Positions 1 through 6,445 of a stretch of 6,445 nt of DNA are shown here, in pieces. Each line of letters begins with the position of its first letter. The first letter of the stretch is position 1. The stretch spans positions 1 through 6,445 of the forward strand of contig JASHYF010000059.1 of NCBI GenBank assembly GCA_030043235.1. The letters run 5' to 3'. The translations under genes and the position numbers were made by a program. The stretch comes from Solirubrobacteraceae bacterium (GTDB taxonomy: Bacteria; Actinomycetota; Thermoleophilia; Solirubrobacterales; Solirubrobacteraceae). The notes beneath the pieces are model-generated. The model was not told the DNA's origin, ran no database searches, and saw only the letters and a program-made list of their open reading frames with translations.

Positions 1-137
1 TGACCCTGCAAGGGCGGGGGCACGATCCGCTCGTACGCGCGTGGCATCACGAAGTGATTGACGCCCGCGCCGATGAAGAGGTTCGCGAGCGCCCGCCACG
101 ACAGACCGTGGATCCTGCTCTTAGGCTCCTCCGCCAC
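1..137 (-). CDS. DoxX-like small membrane protein, N-terminal part only
   Basis: The gene runs off the left edge of the window, so only the first 45 codons are visible. Reading begins at a GTG (135-137), chosen because a GGAGGAG motif (143-149) sits 5 nt upstream; an ATG at 149-151 lies in another frame. The peptide opens with a short charged segment (AEEPKSR), followed by a hydrophobic stretch at about residues 12-30 that looks like a first transmembrane helix and contains FIGAGVNHFVMP. It continues with RAYERIVPPPL. The pattern AGxNHF-x-x-P-x-x-Y-x-x-I-x-P-P is typical of the start of DoxX/DoxD-like four-helix integral membrane proteins. The biochemical role of most such proteins is unsettled, so no function is assigned. 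It follows the gpmI terminator and is probably a separate transcription unit. The family call rests on one motif and a truncated sequence. Confidence 0.65.
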   Translation of the reverse strand, partial: MAEEPKSRIHGLSWRALANLFIGAGVNHFVMPRAYERIVPPPLQG

Positions 138-142
138 CAGCT

Positions 143-149
143 CTCCTCC
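143..149 (-). promoter_or_regulatory. Ribosome binding site of the DoxX-like gene
   Basis: The minus strand reads GGAGGAG here, with 5 nt to the GTG at 137-135 (7 nt if only GGAGG is counted). It decides the start and frame of the DoxX-like gene, because the nearby ATG at 151-149 is in a frame without the family motif. No convincing -35/-10 pair was found between it and the terminator. Confidence 0.7.
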
Positions 150-170
150 ATCTCGCAACACGCCCACCCC

Positions 171-186
171 ACGGCCGGCAGGCCGT
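171..186. repeat. Short perfect inverted repeat next to the terminator
   Basis: ACGGCC (171-176) and GGCCGT (181-186) are perfect inverted copies around a 4-nt centre. The element lies immediately downstream of the U-tract of the gpmI terminator and about 34 nt before the start of the DoxX-like gene. It could be an operator for that gene or a second hairpin supporting termination. The sequence alone does not decide. Confidence 0.5.
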
Positions 187-222
187 CTCAAAAACAAATC
201 TAGCGAGCCGGAGGGGGCTCGC
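187..222 (-). terminator. Intrinsic terminator of the glycolytic operon
   Basis: In the transcript sense a perfect 7-bp stem GCGAGCC/GGCTCGC (arms at 216-222 and 203-209) with a 6-nt loop is followed by TAGATTTGTTTTTGAG, a clear U-rich tract. This is the standard Rho-independent form and stands out in otherwise AT-poor DNA. It lies about 160 nt after the gpmI stop, beyond the 17-nt repeat array, so the repeats should be transcribed as part of the operon's 3' untranslated region. Confidence 0.85.
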
Positions 223-241
223 GCACGGTCGTCGCTCGCCG

Positions 242-413
242 CGATCGGCTGGCGGGCGGTCGATCGGCGAGCGGGCTCGATCCGCCGGCGGGCTCGATCA
301 GCGAGCGGACTCGATCGGCCGGCGGGCTCGATCGGCGAGCGGGCTCGATCCGCCGGCGGGCTCGATCCGCCGGCGGGCTCGATCAGCGAGCGGGCTCGAT
401 CAGCGAGCGGCCG
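242..413. repeat. 17-nt tandem repeat array (minisatellite) at the 3' end of gpmI
   Basis: Nine 17-nt units start at 261, 278, 295, 312, 329, 346, 363, 380 and 397, plus a degenerate 19-nt unit at 242-260. On the plus strand the consensus is CGATCnGCnnGCGGGCT. Two subtypes mix: A units carry GCGAGCGGG (261, 295, 329, 380, 397) and B units carry GCCGGCGGG (278, 312, 346, 363). The pair 261-294 is repeated exactly at 329-362, which points to copying of larger blocks. The unit at 397-413 encodes the last residues of GpmI and the unit at 380-396 holds its stop codon; the rest is noncoding. A units can form a 5-bp hairpin GCTCG/CGAGC in the transcript, and the CCGCCGGCGG of three B units is a 10-bp palindrome. 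A 17-nt period is not a multiple of three, so the array is not a coding repeat. Confidence 0.95.
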
Positions 414-1999
414 GTCATCTGCGCCGGCTGCTCGATCCCGAGCGCCTGCAGGATCGTGGGCGCGACGTCCGCGAGGATGCCGCCCTGCGCGCGCAGGGTG
501 ACGCCCGGGCTGGTGAGGATCAGCGGCACCGGGTTCAGGGAGTGCGCCGTGTTGGGGCTGCCGTCCGGCTCGAGCATGTGGTCGGCGTTGCCGTGGTCGG
601 CCGTCACCACGCACACGCCGCCCCGCTCGTGCACCGCCGCCACCACCTCCCCCAGGCACGCGTCCACCGTCTCGATCGCCGTCACAGCCGCCGCGATCAC
701 GCCCGTGTGGCCGACCATGTCGGCGTTCGCGAAGTTGATGATCGCGAAGCGGAAGCCTCGCCCCTCGCGCCACGCGCTCACGAACGCCGCGGCCGCGGCG
801 CGCGCGCTCATGGCCGGCGCGTGGTCGTAGGTGGGCACGTCGCGCACCGACGGCACCAGCTCGCGCCGCTCCCCGCGCATCGGCGTCTCGTCGCCGCCGT
901 TGAAGAAGTACGTCACGTGCGCGTACTTCTCGGTCTCCGCCACGTGCAGCTGCGTCGCGCCCGCCCGCTCGAGCGCCTCCGGCAGCGTGCACTGCGGATG
1001 CTCCGGCGAGAACACCACCGGGTAGGGCCAGTCCTCCTCGTAGCGCGTGAGCGTGATGTAGCGCGCGATGGCGCCCGCGCCGCCGCGCCCTTGCCATCCG
1101 GGGAGCTGTGCCTGCGCCTCGCGCTGGCCGCCCTCGCCAGCGCCGGCGAGCTCGCCGAAGCCCGGCTCGGCCAGCGCGCGCGTGATCTGGCGCATGCGGT
1201 CGGGGCGGAAGTTGAACGCGATCACGCTGTCGCCGGGACGGATGCGCGCGTCCGCGCCGACGAGCGTGGGCTCGATGAACTCGTCCGTCTCGCCCCTGCG
1301 ATACGCGTCGTTCACCGCCTGCTCGCCGCTGTTCGCGTGGTGCGGCGCGCGCGCGTGCACGAGCATGTCGTACGCCCGCTGCGTGCGCTCCCAGCGCCGG
1401 TCGCGGTCCATCGCCCAGTAGCGGCCCACCACGGAGCCCACGCGCGCGCCCGGCGTCTGGTCGAGCTCGCGCAGGTACGCGGCGCCCGCGTGCGGCAGCG
1501 TGTCGCGGCCGTCGGTGAACGCGTGCACCACCAGGTCTCTCACGGCCAGGCGGCGTCCCATGCCGATCAGCGCGAGCAGGTGCGCGAGCGAGGAGTGCAC
1601 GCCGCCGTCGGATACGAGGCCCAGCAGGTGCACGCGCCCGGCGTCCGCCGGCGACGACCCGGTCGCGAACGCCGCCCGCAGGATCTCGTTCTGCTCCAGC
1701 GAGCCATCCGCGATCGCGTCGTCGATGCGCACCAGGTCCTGGCGCACCACCGCCCCCGCCCCCAGGTTCAGGTGCCCCACCTCGCTGTTGCCCATCTGCC
1801 CCTCCGGCAGCCCCACCGCGCGTCCGCTCGCCTGCAGGCTCGTGTGCGGGCAGCTCGCCCACAGCTCGTCGAACACCGGCGTGCGCGCCAGCGACACCGC
1901 GTTGCCGGGGCCCGGCTCCGCGAGTCCCCAGCCGTCGAGCACGATCAGGCACGCGCGCTCCGCCGGCAGCGTGGCTGGCCCGGGCGGGAGCGGGCTCAT
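383..1999 (-). CDS. gpmI: 2,3-bisphosphoglycerate-independent phosphoglycerate mutase
   Basis: GpmI interconverts 3-phosphoglycerate and 2-phosphoglycerate in the cytoplasm through a phosphoserine intermediate and two metal ions, usually Mn2+. The 538-residue protein shows all alkaline-phosphatase-superfamily landmarks: LDGWG with metal ligand D22, GNSEVGH with the phosphoserine nucleophile S72, DGGVHS with H135, FTDGRDT near 161-167, RYWAMDRD at 193-200, FNFRPDR at 262-268, the lysine of ETEKYAH (K358), NADMVGH with D427 and H431, TADHGNAD with D468 and H469, and NTAHSLNP with H486. It is somewhat longer than the usual 510-515 residues, mainly from a Gly/Ala/Gln-rich insert at about 281-309. 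Its ATG (1997-1999) overlaps the tpiA stop as ATGA, implying translational coupling; only a weak AGGCG precedes it. The C-terminal codons lie in the 17-nt repeat array. Using gpmI rather than the cofactor-dependent mutase is consistent with the proposed actinobacterial lineage. Confidence 0.97.
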   Translation of the reverse strand: MSPLPPGPATLPAERACLIVLDGWGLAEPGPGNAVSLARTPVFDELWASCPHTSLQASGRAVGLPEGQMGNSEVGHLNLGAGAVVRQDLVRIDDAIADGSLEQNEILRAAFATGSSPADAGRVHLLGLVSDGGVHSSLAHLLALIGMGRRLAVRDLVVHAFTDGRDTLPHAGAAYLRELDQTPGARVGSVVGRYWAMDRDRRWERTQRAYDMLVHARAPHHANSGEQAVNDAYRRGETDEFIEPTLVGADARIRPGDSVIAFNFRPDRMRQITRALAEPGFGELAGAGEGGQREAQAQLPGWQGRGGAGAIARYITLTRYEEDWPYPVVFSPEHPQCTLPEALERAGATQLHVAETEKYAHVTYFFNGGDETPMRGERRELVPSVRDVPTYDHAPAMSARAAAAAFVSAWREGRGFRFAIINFANADMVGHTGVIAAAVTAIETVDACLGEVVAAVHERGGVCVVTADHGNADHMLEPDGSPNTAHSLNPVPLILTSPGVTLRAQGGILADVAPTILQALGIEQPAQMTGRSLIEPAR

Positions 2000-2778
2000 C
2001 GCCTGTGCCCGAACGGGTGCGCGGCCGCGGCCACGATCTGCGCGAACGCGGCCGCGTCCAACGACGCGCCGCCGACGAGCGCGCCGTCCACGTCCGGGAG
2101 CGCCAGCAGCTCGGCTGCGTTGTCGGGTTTGACCGAGCCGCCGTACAGCACGCGCACGGACTCGGCCGCGCGCTCGTCACGGTCGGCGACGAGCGCGCGG
2201 ATGAACGCGATCGCCTCCTGTGCCTGCTCGGGTGTGGCCACCCTGCCCGTGCCGATCGCCCAGATCGGCTCGTACGCGATCACCACCTCGCTCAGGCGCT
2301 CGGTGGGCACGCCGGCGAGGTCCTCGCGCACCTGATGGCGCAGCTTGCGGTCGGTGTCGTCGCTGTCGCGCTCCTCCTCGGTCTCGCCCACGCACAGGAT
2401 CGGCGCGAGCCCGGCGTGCAGGGCGGCGGGCACCTTCAGCGCGAGCGCCCTGTCGGTCTCTCCGAAGTGCTCCCTGCGCTCGGAGTGCCCGAGCACCACC
2501 CCGCGCACGTCCAGCTCGCGCAGCATCGGCGCGGACACCTCCCCCGTGTACGCGCCCTCCGGCTCCTCGTGCATGTTCTGTGCGTACACCTCCACGGGCG
2601 AGCCGCGCGCGCTGTCGACCATCGCCTGCAGGTCTGTGAACGGCACGCAGATCGCCACCTCCACCCCGTCAACCGCCGAGACGCGCGGCAGCAGCGCCTG
2701 GATGTGCTCCTCGGCCTGCGCCCGCGTCTTGTGCATCTTCCAATTGCCCGCTATCAGCGGCGTGCGGGCGGGGCTCAG
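1996..2778 (-). CDS. tpiA: Triosephosphate isomerase, non-canonical start
   Basis: TpiA interconverts dihydroxyacetone phosphate and glyceraldehyde 3-phosphate as a TIM-barrel dimer in the cytoplasm. Counting from the proposed CTG at 2776-2778 the protein has 260 residues, normal for the family. Catalytic elements are intact: GNWKMH with K14, GHSERR with electrophile H98, the catalytic base E170 in AYEPIWAIGTG with mobile loop 6 (about 171-181), and the phosphate-binding YGGSVK (212-217). The reading frame stays open far upstream through pgk, but no ATG, GTG or TTG occurs in it between the pgk stop region and the essential NWKM motif. CTG is the only near-cognate start that keeps the N-terminal strand and also touches the pgk TGA (overlap CTGA); a GGTGGG stands just upstream. 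Production by -1 frameshift from pgk is the alternative. The function is certain; the start is not. The stop overlaps the gpmI ATG. Confidence 0.93.
   Translation of the reverse strand: MSPARTPLIAGNWKMHKTRAQAEEHIQALLPRVSAVDGVEVAICVPFTDLQAMVDSARGSPVEVYAQNMHEEPEGAYTGEVSAPMLRELDVRGVVLGHSERREHFGETDRALALKVPAALHAGLAPILCVGETEEERDSDDTDRKLRHQVREDLAGVPTERLSEVVIAYEPIWAIGTGRVATPEQAQEAIAFIRALVADRDERAAESVRVLYGGSVKPDNAAELLALPDVDGALVGGASLDAAAFAQIVAAAAHPFGHRR
2746..2769 (-). other. Potential RNA hairpin just after the pgk stop / tpiA start
   Basis: In the transcript, GCCCGC (2769-2764) can pair with GCGGGC (2751-2746) around a 12-nt loop. A competing compact hairpin CCGCT-GAT-AGCGG lies inside it (2760-2748). 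The larger one starts 5 nt after the pgk TGA and the smaller one 14 nt after it, where a structure could slow ribosomes at the junction or occlude tpiA initiation. Such hairpins are common by chance at this GC content, so the pairing is what is seen and the role is inference. Confidence 0.35.
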
Positions 2779-4007
2779 CGTCCCACCGCCCCTGCCACGC
2801 CCGCGCCTTCGAGCGCCGCCACGCCCGGCAGGCTGGCGCCCTCGATCAGCTCGAGCGTGGCGCCGCCGCCCGTGGACAGGAAGTCGACCTCGTGCTCGAG
2901 GTTGAAGTGCGCGAGCGCCGCCGCCGAATCCCCGCCGCCGACCACCGTCAGGCCGGGCGCGTCCGTCACCGCCTCCGCCACCGCACGCGTGCCCGCGGCG
3001 AACGGCTCGTACTCGGAGGCTCCCATCGGGCCGTTCCAGAAGACCGTGCCCGCCCGCCGGATCTCGCGCTGGTAGCGCTCGACCGTCTTCGGGCCGATGT
3101 CCAGGCCCATCCAGCCCGCGGGCACCTCGACGCCGGCGAGCACGCGGTGCTGGGCATCGTCGGCGAGACGGTCTCCGATCACGAGATCGCTCGGCACCAG
3201 CAGCCGCGCGCGTCCCGGCTGCGGCGAGTGGGTGTCGCTGGCCTTCGCCAGCAGGGCGCGCGCGTGCGCCACGTCTTCGTCTTCGCATATCGACTCCCCG
3301 ACTTTGTGCCCCTGCGCGCACAGGAACGGGAAGCACATGGCCCCGCCGATCATCACCACGTCGGCGAGCTGCAGGAAGCGGCCGATCACGCCGATCTTGT
3401 CCGCCACCTTGCCGCCGCCGACGATCGCCACGAGCGGCGGCGCCGGATGATCGAGGATGCCCGTGAGCGTGCGCACCTCGCGTTCGAGCAGCCTCCCCCC
3501 GGCGCTCGGCAACAGGTGCGCCACGCCCTCGGTGCTCGCGTGCGCGCGGTGCGCCACGCCGAACGCGTCGTTCACATACACCTCGGCCAGATCCGCGAGC
3601 TCGCGGGCGAGCGCCGGGTCGTTGCTCGTCTCGCCCGCCTCGAAGCGCACGTTCTCCAGGAGCAGGACGTCCCCGTCGTGCAGCGCCTCCGCCAGCGCCT
3701 TCACCTCCTCGCCCACCACCGCCGGCGCGAGCGTCACCTTCGCGTCGGTCAGCTCGCTTAGGCGCGCGGCCACCGGCGCCATCGACAGCTCCGGCACGCG
3801 CTCGCCGCCGGGCCTGCCCAGGTGCGAGACGAGGATCAGCCGCGCGCCGCGCGCGCGCAGCTCCTCGATCGTCTGCAGCGCCGCCACGATGCGCGTGTCG
3901 TCCGCGAGCTCCGGCCGTCCGTCCGCGCCGCTGGTGAGCGGCACGTTGAAGTCCACGCGCACCAGCACCCGCCTGCCATGCACGTCCAGGTCGTCAATGC
4001 TCCTCAT
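2775..4007 (-). CDS. pgk: Phosphoglycerate kinase
   Basis: Pgk transfers the acyl phosphate of 1,3-bisphosphoglycerate to ADP, the first ATP-yielding step of lower glycolysis, as a two-domain monomer in the cytoplasm. From the ATG at 4005-4007 it has 410 residues. Visible signatures are VRVDFNVP (16-23), DDTRI (36-40), SHLGRP (61-66), ENVRF (118-122) and NDAFGVAHRAHAS (146-158) in the N-domain. The C-domain shows GGGKVADKIGV (197-207), GGAM (221-224), WNGPMG (324-329), GGGDS (357-361) and STGGGATLELIEG (378-390). The open frame extends to 4082, but MRSIDDLDVHG is how family members begin; GGGAG lies 5-6 nt before this ATG. A second in-frame ATG at 4017-4019 would add four residues and has GGAG 8 nt upstream. 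The C-terminus carries an extra Ala/Gly-rich tail (EGAGVAGAVGR) beyond the usual LPGVAAL. The stop overlaps the tpiA start region. Confidence 0.97.
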   Translation of the reverse strand: MRSIDDLDVHGRRVLVRVDFNVPLTSGADGRPELADDTRIVAALQTIEELRARGARLILVSHLGRPGGERVPELSMAPVAARLSELTDAKVTLAPAVVGEEVKALAEALHDGDVLLLENVRFEAGETSNDPALARELADLAEVYVNDAFGVAHRAHASTEGVAHLLPSAGGRLLEREVRTLTGILDHPAPPLVAIVGGGKVADKIGVIGRFLQLADVVMIGGAMCFPFLCAQGHKVGESICEDEDVAHARALLAKASDTHSPQPGRARLLVPSDLVIGDRLADDAQHRVLAGVEVPAGWMGLDIGPKTVERYQREIRRAGTVFWNGPMGASEYEPFAAGTRAVAEAVTDAPGLTVVGGGDSAAALAHFNLEHEVDFLSTGGGATLELIEGASLPGVAALEGAGVAGAVGR

Positions 4008-4121
4008 CGCCGCTCCCATCTGTCGCGCTCCGTCACGATATATGCCCGCCAGGGCGCCCACCCGATCCCTCCCGCCGGCCAACCGCCGCCGGGCGCGTCC
4101 GCGCTTGCCTCGGCCGCTCCC

Positions 4122-5243
<1,122 letters not shown>

Positions 5244-5256
5244 TCAGGAGCGCTGG

Positions 5257-5280
5257 CCGATCGGGTGTGGCATCCGATCG
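5257..5280. repeat. Inverted repeat in the rapZ-gap intergenic region, candidate operator
   Basis: CGATCGG (5258-5264) and CCGATCG (5274-5280) form a perfect 7-bp inverted repeat with a 9-nt spacer; the left arm sits in the 8-bp palindrome CCGATCGG (5257-5264). It lies about 55-80 nt upstream of the gap start, in the only intergenic stretch before the glycolytic genes. That placement would suit a repressor site or a leader hairpin. No U-tract follows, so it is not a terminator. No confident -10/-35 was recognised beside it. Confidence 0.4.
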
Positions 5281-5388
5281 CCGTTCGGTCCGTTGCCCGG
5301 CTTTGCCTGCGGGAGGCTATCAGCGCTGCGCTGGCCGCGGCACGCGTGGTTTGTGCGCACGCGCGCTCCGAGAGCTACCGAATTGGCC

Positions 5389-6339
5389 TCACGCGTGGCC
5401 GGGCGGCCTGTCGATGTCGCGGTGGGCGACCGCCACGTCCAGCTCGTCGTGGTCGCGATAGCGCGCCGCCAGGTGCTCGGCGATCGCCACCGAGCGGTGG
5501 CGCCCGCCGGTGCAGCCGATGGCGATCACCAGATGAGCCTTGCCCTCGGCCACGTACTCGGGCAGCAGATAGTCGAGCAGCGCATGCAGCCTCACGTACA
5601 GCTGCTCGAGGCGCCCATCCCGGCTGATGTAGTCGATCACCGGCTGGTCGAGCCCGGTCAGGTCGCGCAGCTCGGGCTCGTAGTGCGGGTTGGCGAGGAA
5701 GCGCACGTCGAATGCCAGGTCCTCCTCGCGGGGTGGGCCGTGCTTGAAGCCGAAGCTCATGAACGTCACGGCCAGCCGCCCGGCGGCCTGGCGGGGCAGG
5801 AACTCCTCGGCGATCTTCGCGCGCAGCATCGCCGCGGACATGCCGGTGGTGTCGATCACCAGGTCGGCGCGGCCGCGCAGCGGCTCGAGCAGCGCGCGCT
5901 CGGCCGCGACTCCCGCCGCCACGCTGCCCTCCGGCGCCAGCGGGTGGCGGCGGCGGGTCTCCTTGTAGCGCGTGACCAGCGTCTGCTCGGTCGCGTCGAG
6001 GAACAGCAGGTGGTGGTTGAGGCCGAGAGCGTCGAGGTCGTCGACCACCGCGCGCAGCGCCTCGAAGTACACGCCGCCGCGCACGTCCGACACGACCGCC
6101 GCGCGCTCGACCTTCGAGCCCTTGTGCACGAACAGCTCCACCAGCGAGCGGATCATCTCCGGCGGCAGGTTGTCCACGCAGAAGTAGCCCGCGTCCTCGA
6201 ACACGTTCATCGCCGTCGACTTGCCGGCGCCGGAGAACCCCGTGATCACGACGAGGTCCTCCAGGCGCGACTCGATCACCGGCTTGGCGGATTTGCCGCC
6301 GGGGGCGCGCAGCGGACGCAGGGGCCTGATCACGGCCAT
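5389..6339 (-). CDS. rapZ: RapZ/YvcJ family nucleotide-binding protein
   Basis: RapZ-family proteins bind nucleotides through an N-terminal P-loop domain. In E. coli RapZ senses glucosamine-6-phosphate through its C-terminal domain and guides RNase E to a small RNA; the Bacillus homologue YvcJ hydrolyses GTP. The role in this lineage is unknown. The 316-residue protein has Walker A GFSGAGKST (34-42), GYFCVDNLPP (51-60), SDVRGG (84-89), the family motif SFGFKHGPP (195-203), DVRFLANPHY (211-220) and the C-terminal GCTGGRHRSV (275-284), ending after HRDIDR. The ATG at 6337-6339 is the only standard start before an in-frame stop at 6376-6378, but only a weak AGGCG precedes it. An internal GTG at 6277-6279 would give 296 residues, nearer the usual 285-295, yet lacks a Shine-Dalgarno. 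It is followed by a 187-nt gap and then gap; yvcK and whiA, often its downstream neighbours, are absent. Confidence 0.95.
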   Translation of the reverse strand: MAVIRPLRPLRAPGGKSAKPVIESRLEDLVVITGFSGAGKSTAMNVFEDAGYFCVDNLPPEMIRSLVELFVHKGSKVERAAVVSDVRGGVYFEALRAVVDDLDALGLNHHLLFLDATEQTLVTRYKETRRRHPLAPEGSVAAGVAAERALLEPLRGRADLVIDTTGMSAAMLRAKIAEEFLPRQAAGRLAVTFMSFGFKHGPPREEDLAFDVRFLANPHYEPELRDLTGLDQPVIDYISRDGRLEQLYVRLHALLDYLLPEYVAEGKAHLVIAIGCTGGRHRSVAIAEHLAARYRDHDELDVAVAHRDIDRPPGHA

Positions 6340-6375
6340 CGCCTGTGATTGTGCCGCGACCGGCGGACACCCGTG

Positions 6376-6384
6376 TCACCTCCT
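6376..6384 (-). promoter_or_regulatory. Perfect Shine-Dalgarno upstream of rapZ, not in register with its start
   Basis: The minus strand reads AGGAGGTGA, an ideal match to the 16S tail. The next start codon at good spacing (8 nt after AGGAGG) is a GTG at 6368-6370, but it is out of frame with rapZ. The rapZ ATG lies about 39 nt downstream of the AGGAGG, too far for direct use. The motif is clear; what it serves is not (leader peptide, start by another route, or a sequence error between it and the ATG). Confidence 0.5.
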
Positions 6385-6445
6385 GGAGAAGCTCGGCAGG
6401 CTCGGCCGGGCCGGGCTCAGACAGCTGGGCTCAGCCGGCGCGGTG

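Noticed and set aside
242..413. Possible CRISPR array
   Set aside because: Units are 17 nt and directly adjacent with no unique spacers, and no cas genes are present.
58..501. Plus-strand open frame over the 17-nt repeats
   Set aside because: The repeat period is not a multiple of three and the translation is a shifting Arg/Ser/Ala-rich artefact; the region is a 3' UTR, a terminator and the start of a minus-strand gene.
542..2335. Long plus-strand open frame opposite gpmI and tpiA
   Set aside because: It is antisense to two well-recognised enzymes, is rich in Arg/His/Ala/Val as expected from reading GC-biased codons backwards, and shows no family motif.
4008..4082. N-terminal extension of Pgk starting at 4082
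   Set aside because: The added residues lack similarity to the start of phosphoglycerate kinases, and ATGs with better placed ribosome binding sites occur at 4019 and 4007.
5375..6379. Minus-strand open frame overlapping all of rapZ in another frame
   Set aside because: It is Arg/Gly-rich with no conserved motif while the rapZ frame carries every family signature. Its good Shine-Dalgarno is reported separately as an oddity.
6434..6445. Possible last codons of an upstream gene (HRAG then stop at 6431-6433), perhaps uvrC, which often precedes rapZ
   Set aside because: Only four codons are visible, too few to assign; gene order makes it plausible but the sequence does not support a call.

Overview
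The window is very GC-rich DNA. Every protein gene that can be supported lies on the minus strand, so transcription runs from high to low coordinates. The core is a glycolytic operon in the order gap - pgk - tpiA - gpmI, with rapZ upstream of it and the start of a DoxX-like membrane protein gene at the left edge. Clustering rapZ with gap-pgk-tpiA, using the cofactor-independent mutase gpmI, and very high GC all suggest a high-GC actinobacterium, perhaps of the Thermoleophilia/Solirubrobacterales type. That placement is inference from gene order and composition, not a database match.

Layout in direction of transcription (right to left). 6445-6340: a short upstream stretch with an orphan perfect Shine-Dalgarno. 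6339-5389: rapZ, a P-loop nucleotide-binding regulator. 5388-5202: a 187-nt intergenic stretch with an inverted repeat and the strong ribosome binding site of gap. 5201-4122: gap. 4121-4008: a 114-nt spacer. 4007-2775: pgk. 2778-1996: tpiA, overlapping the pgk stop. 1999-383: gpmI, overlapping the tpiA stop through ATGA. 413-242: a 17-nt tandem repeat array that begins inside the last codons of gpmI. 222-187: a textbook intrinsic terminator. 137-1: the N-terminal part of a DoxX-like gene with its own ribosome binding site.

The four enzymes carry out consecutive steps of lower glycolysis/gluconeogenesis: triose-phosphate interconversion (TpiA), oxidation to 1,3-bisphosphoglycerate (Gap), ATP-forming transfer to 3-phosphoglycerate (Pgk), and conversion to 2-phosphoglycerate (GpmI). 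All keep their catalytic residues. RapZ-family proteins link amino-sugar or nucleotide status to regulation in other bacteria.

No unknown multi-gene system is visible. The points worth a second look are: (1) tpiA has no ATG/GTG/TTG start; its only plausible start is a CTG overlapping the pgk TGA, and a -1 frameshift there would fuse PGK to TPI, as known in Thermotoga; (2) the 17-nt minisatellite between the gpmI stop and the terminator; (3) a palindromic duplicated insert inside gap; (4) a perfect Shine-Dalgarno before rapZ that points to the wrong frame; (5) the absence of yvcK and whiA between rapZ and gap.
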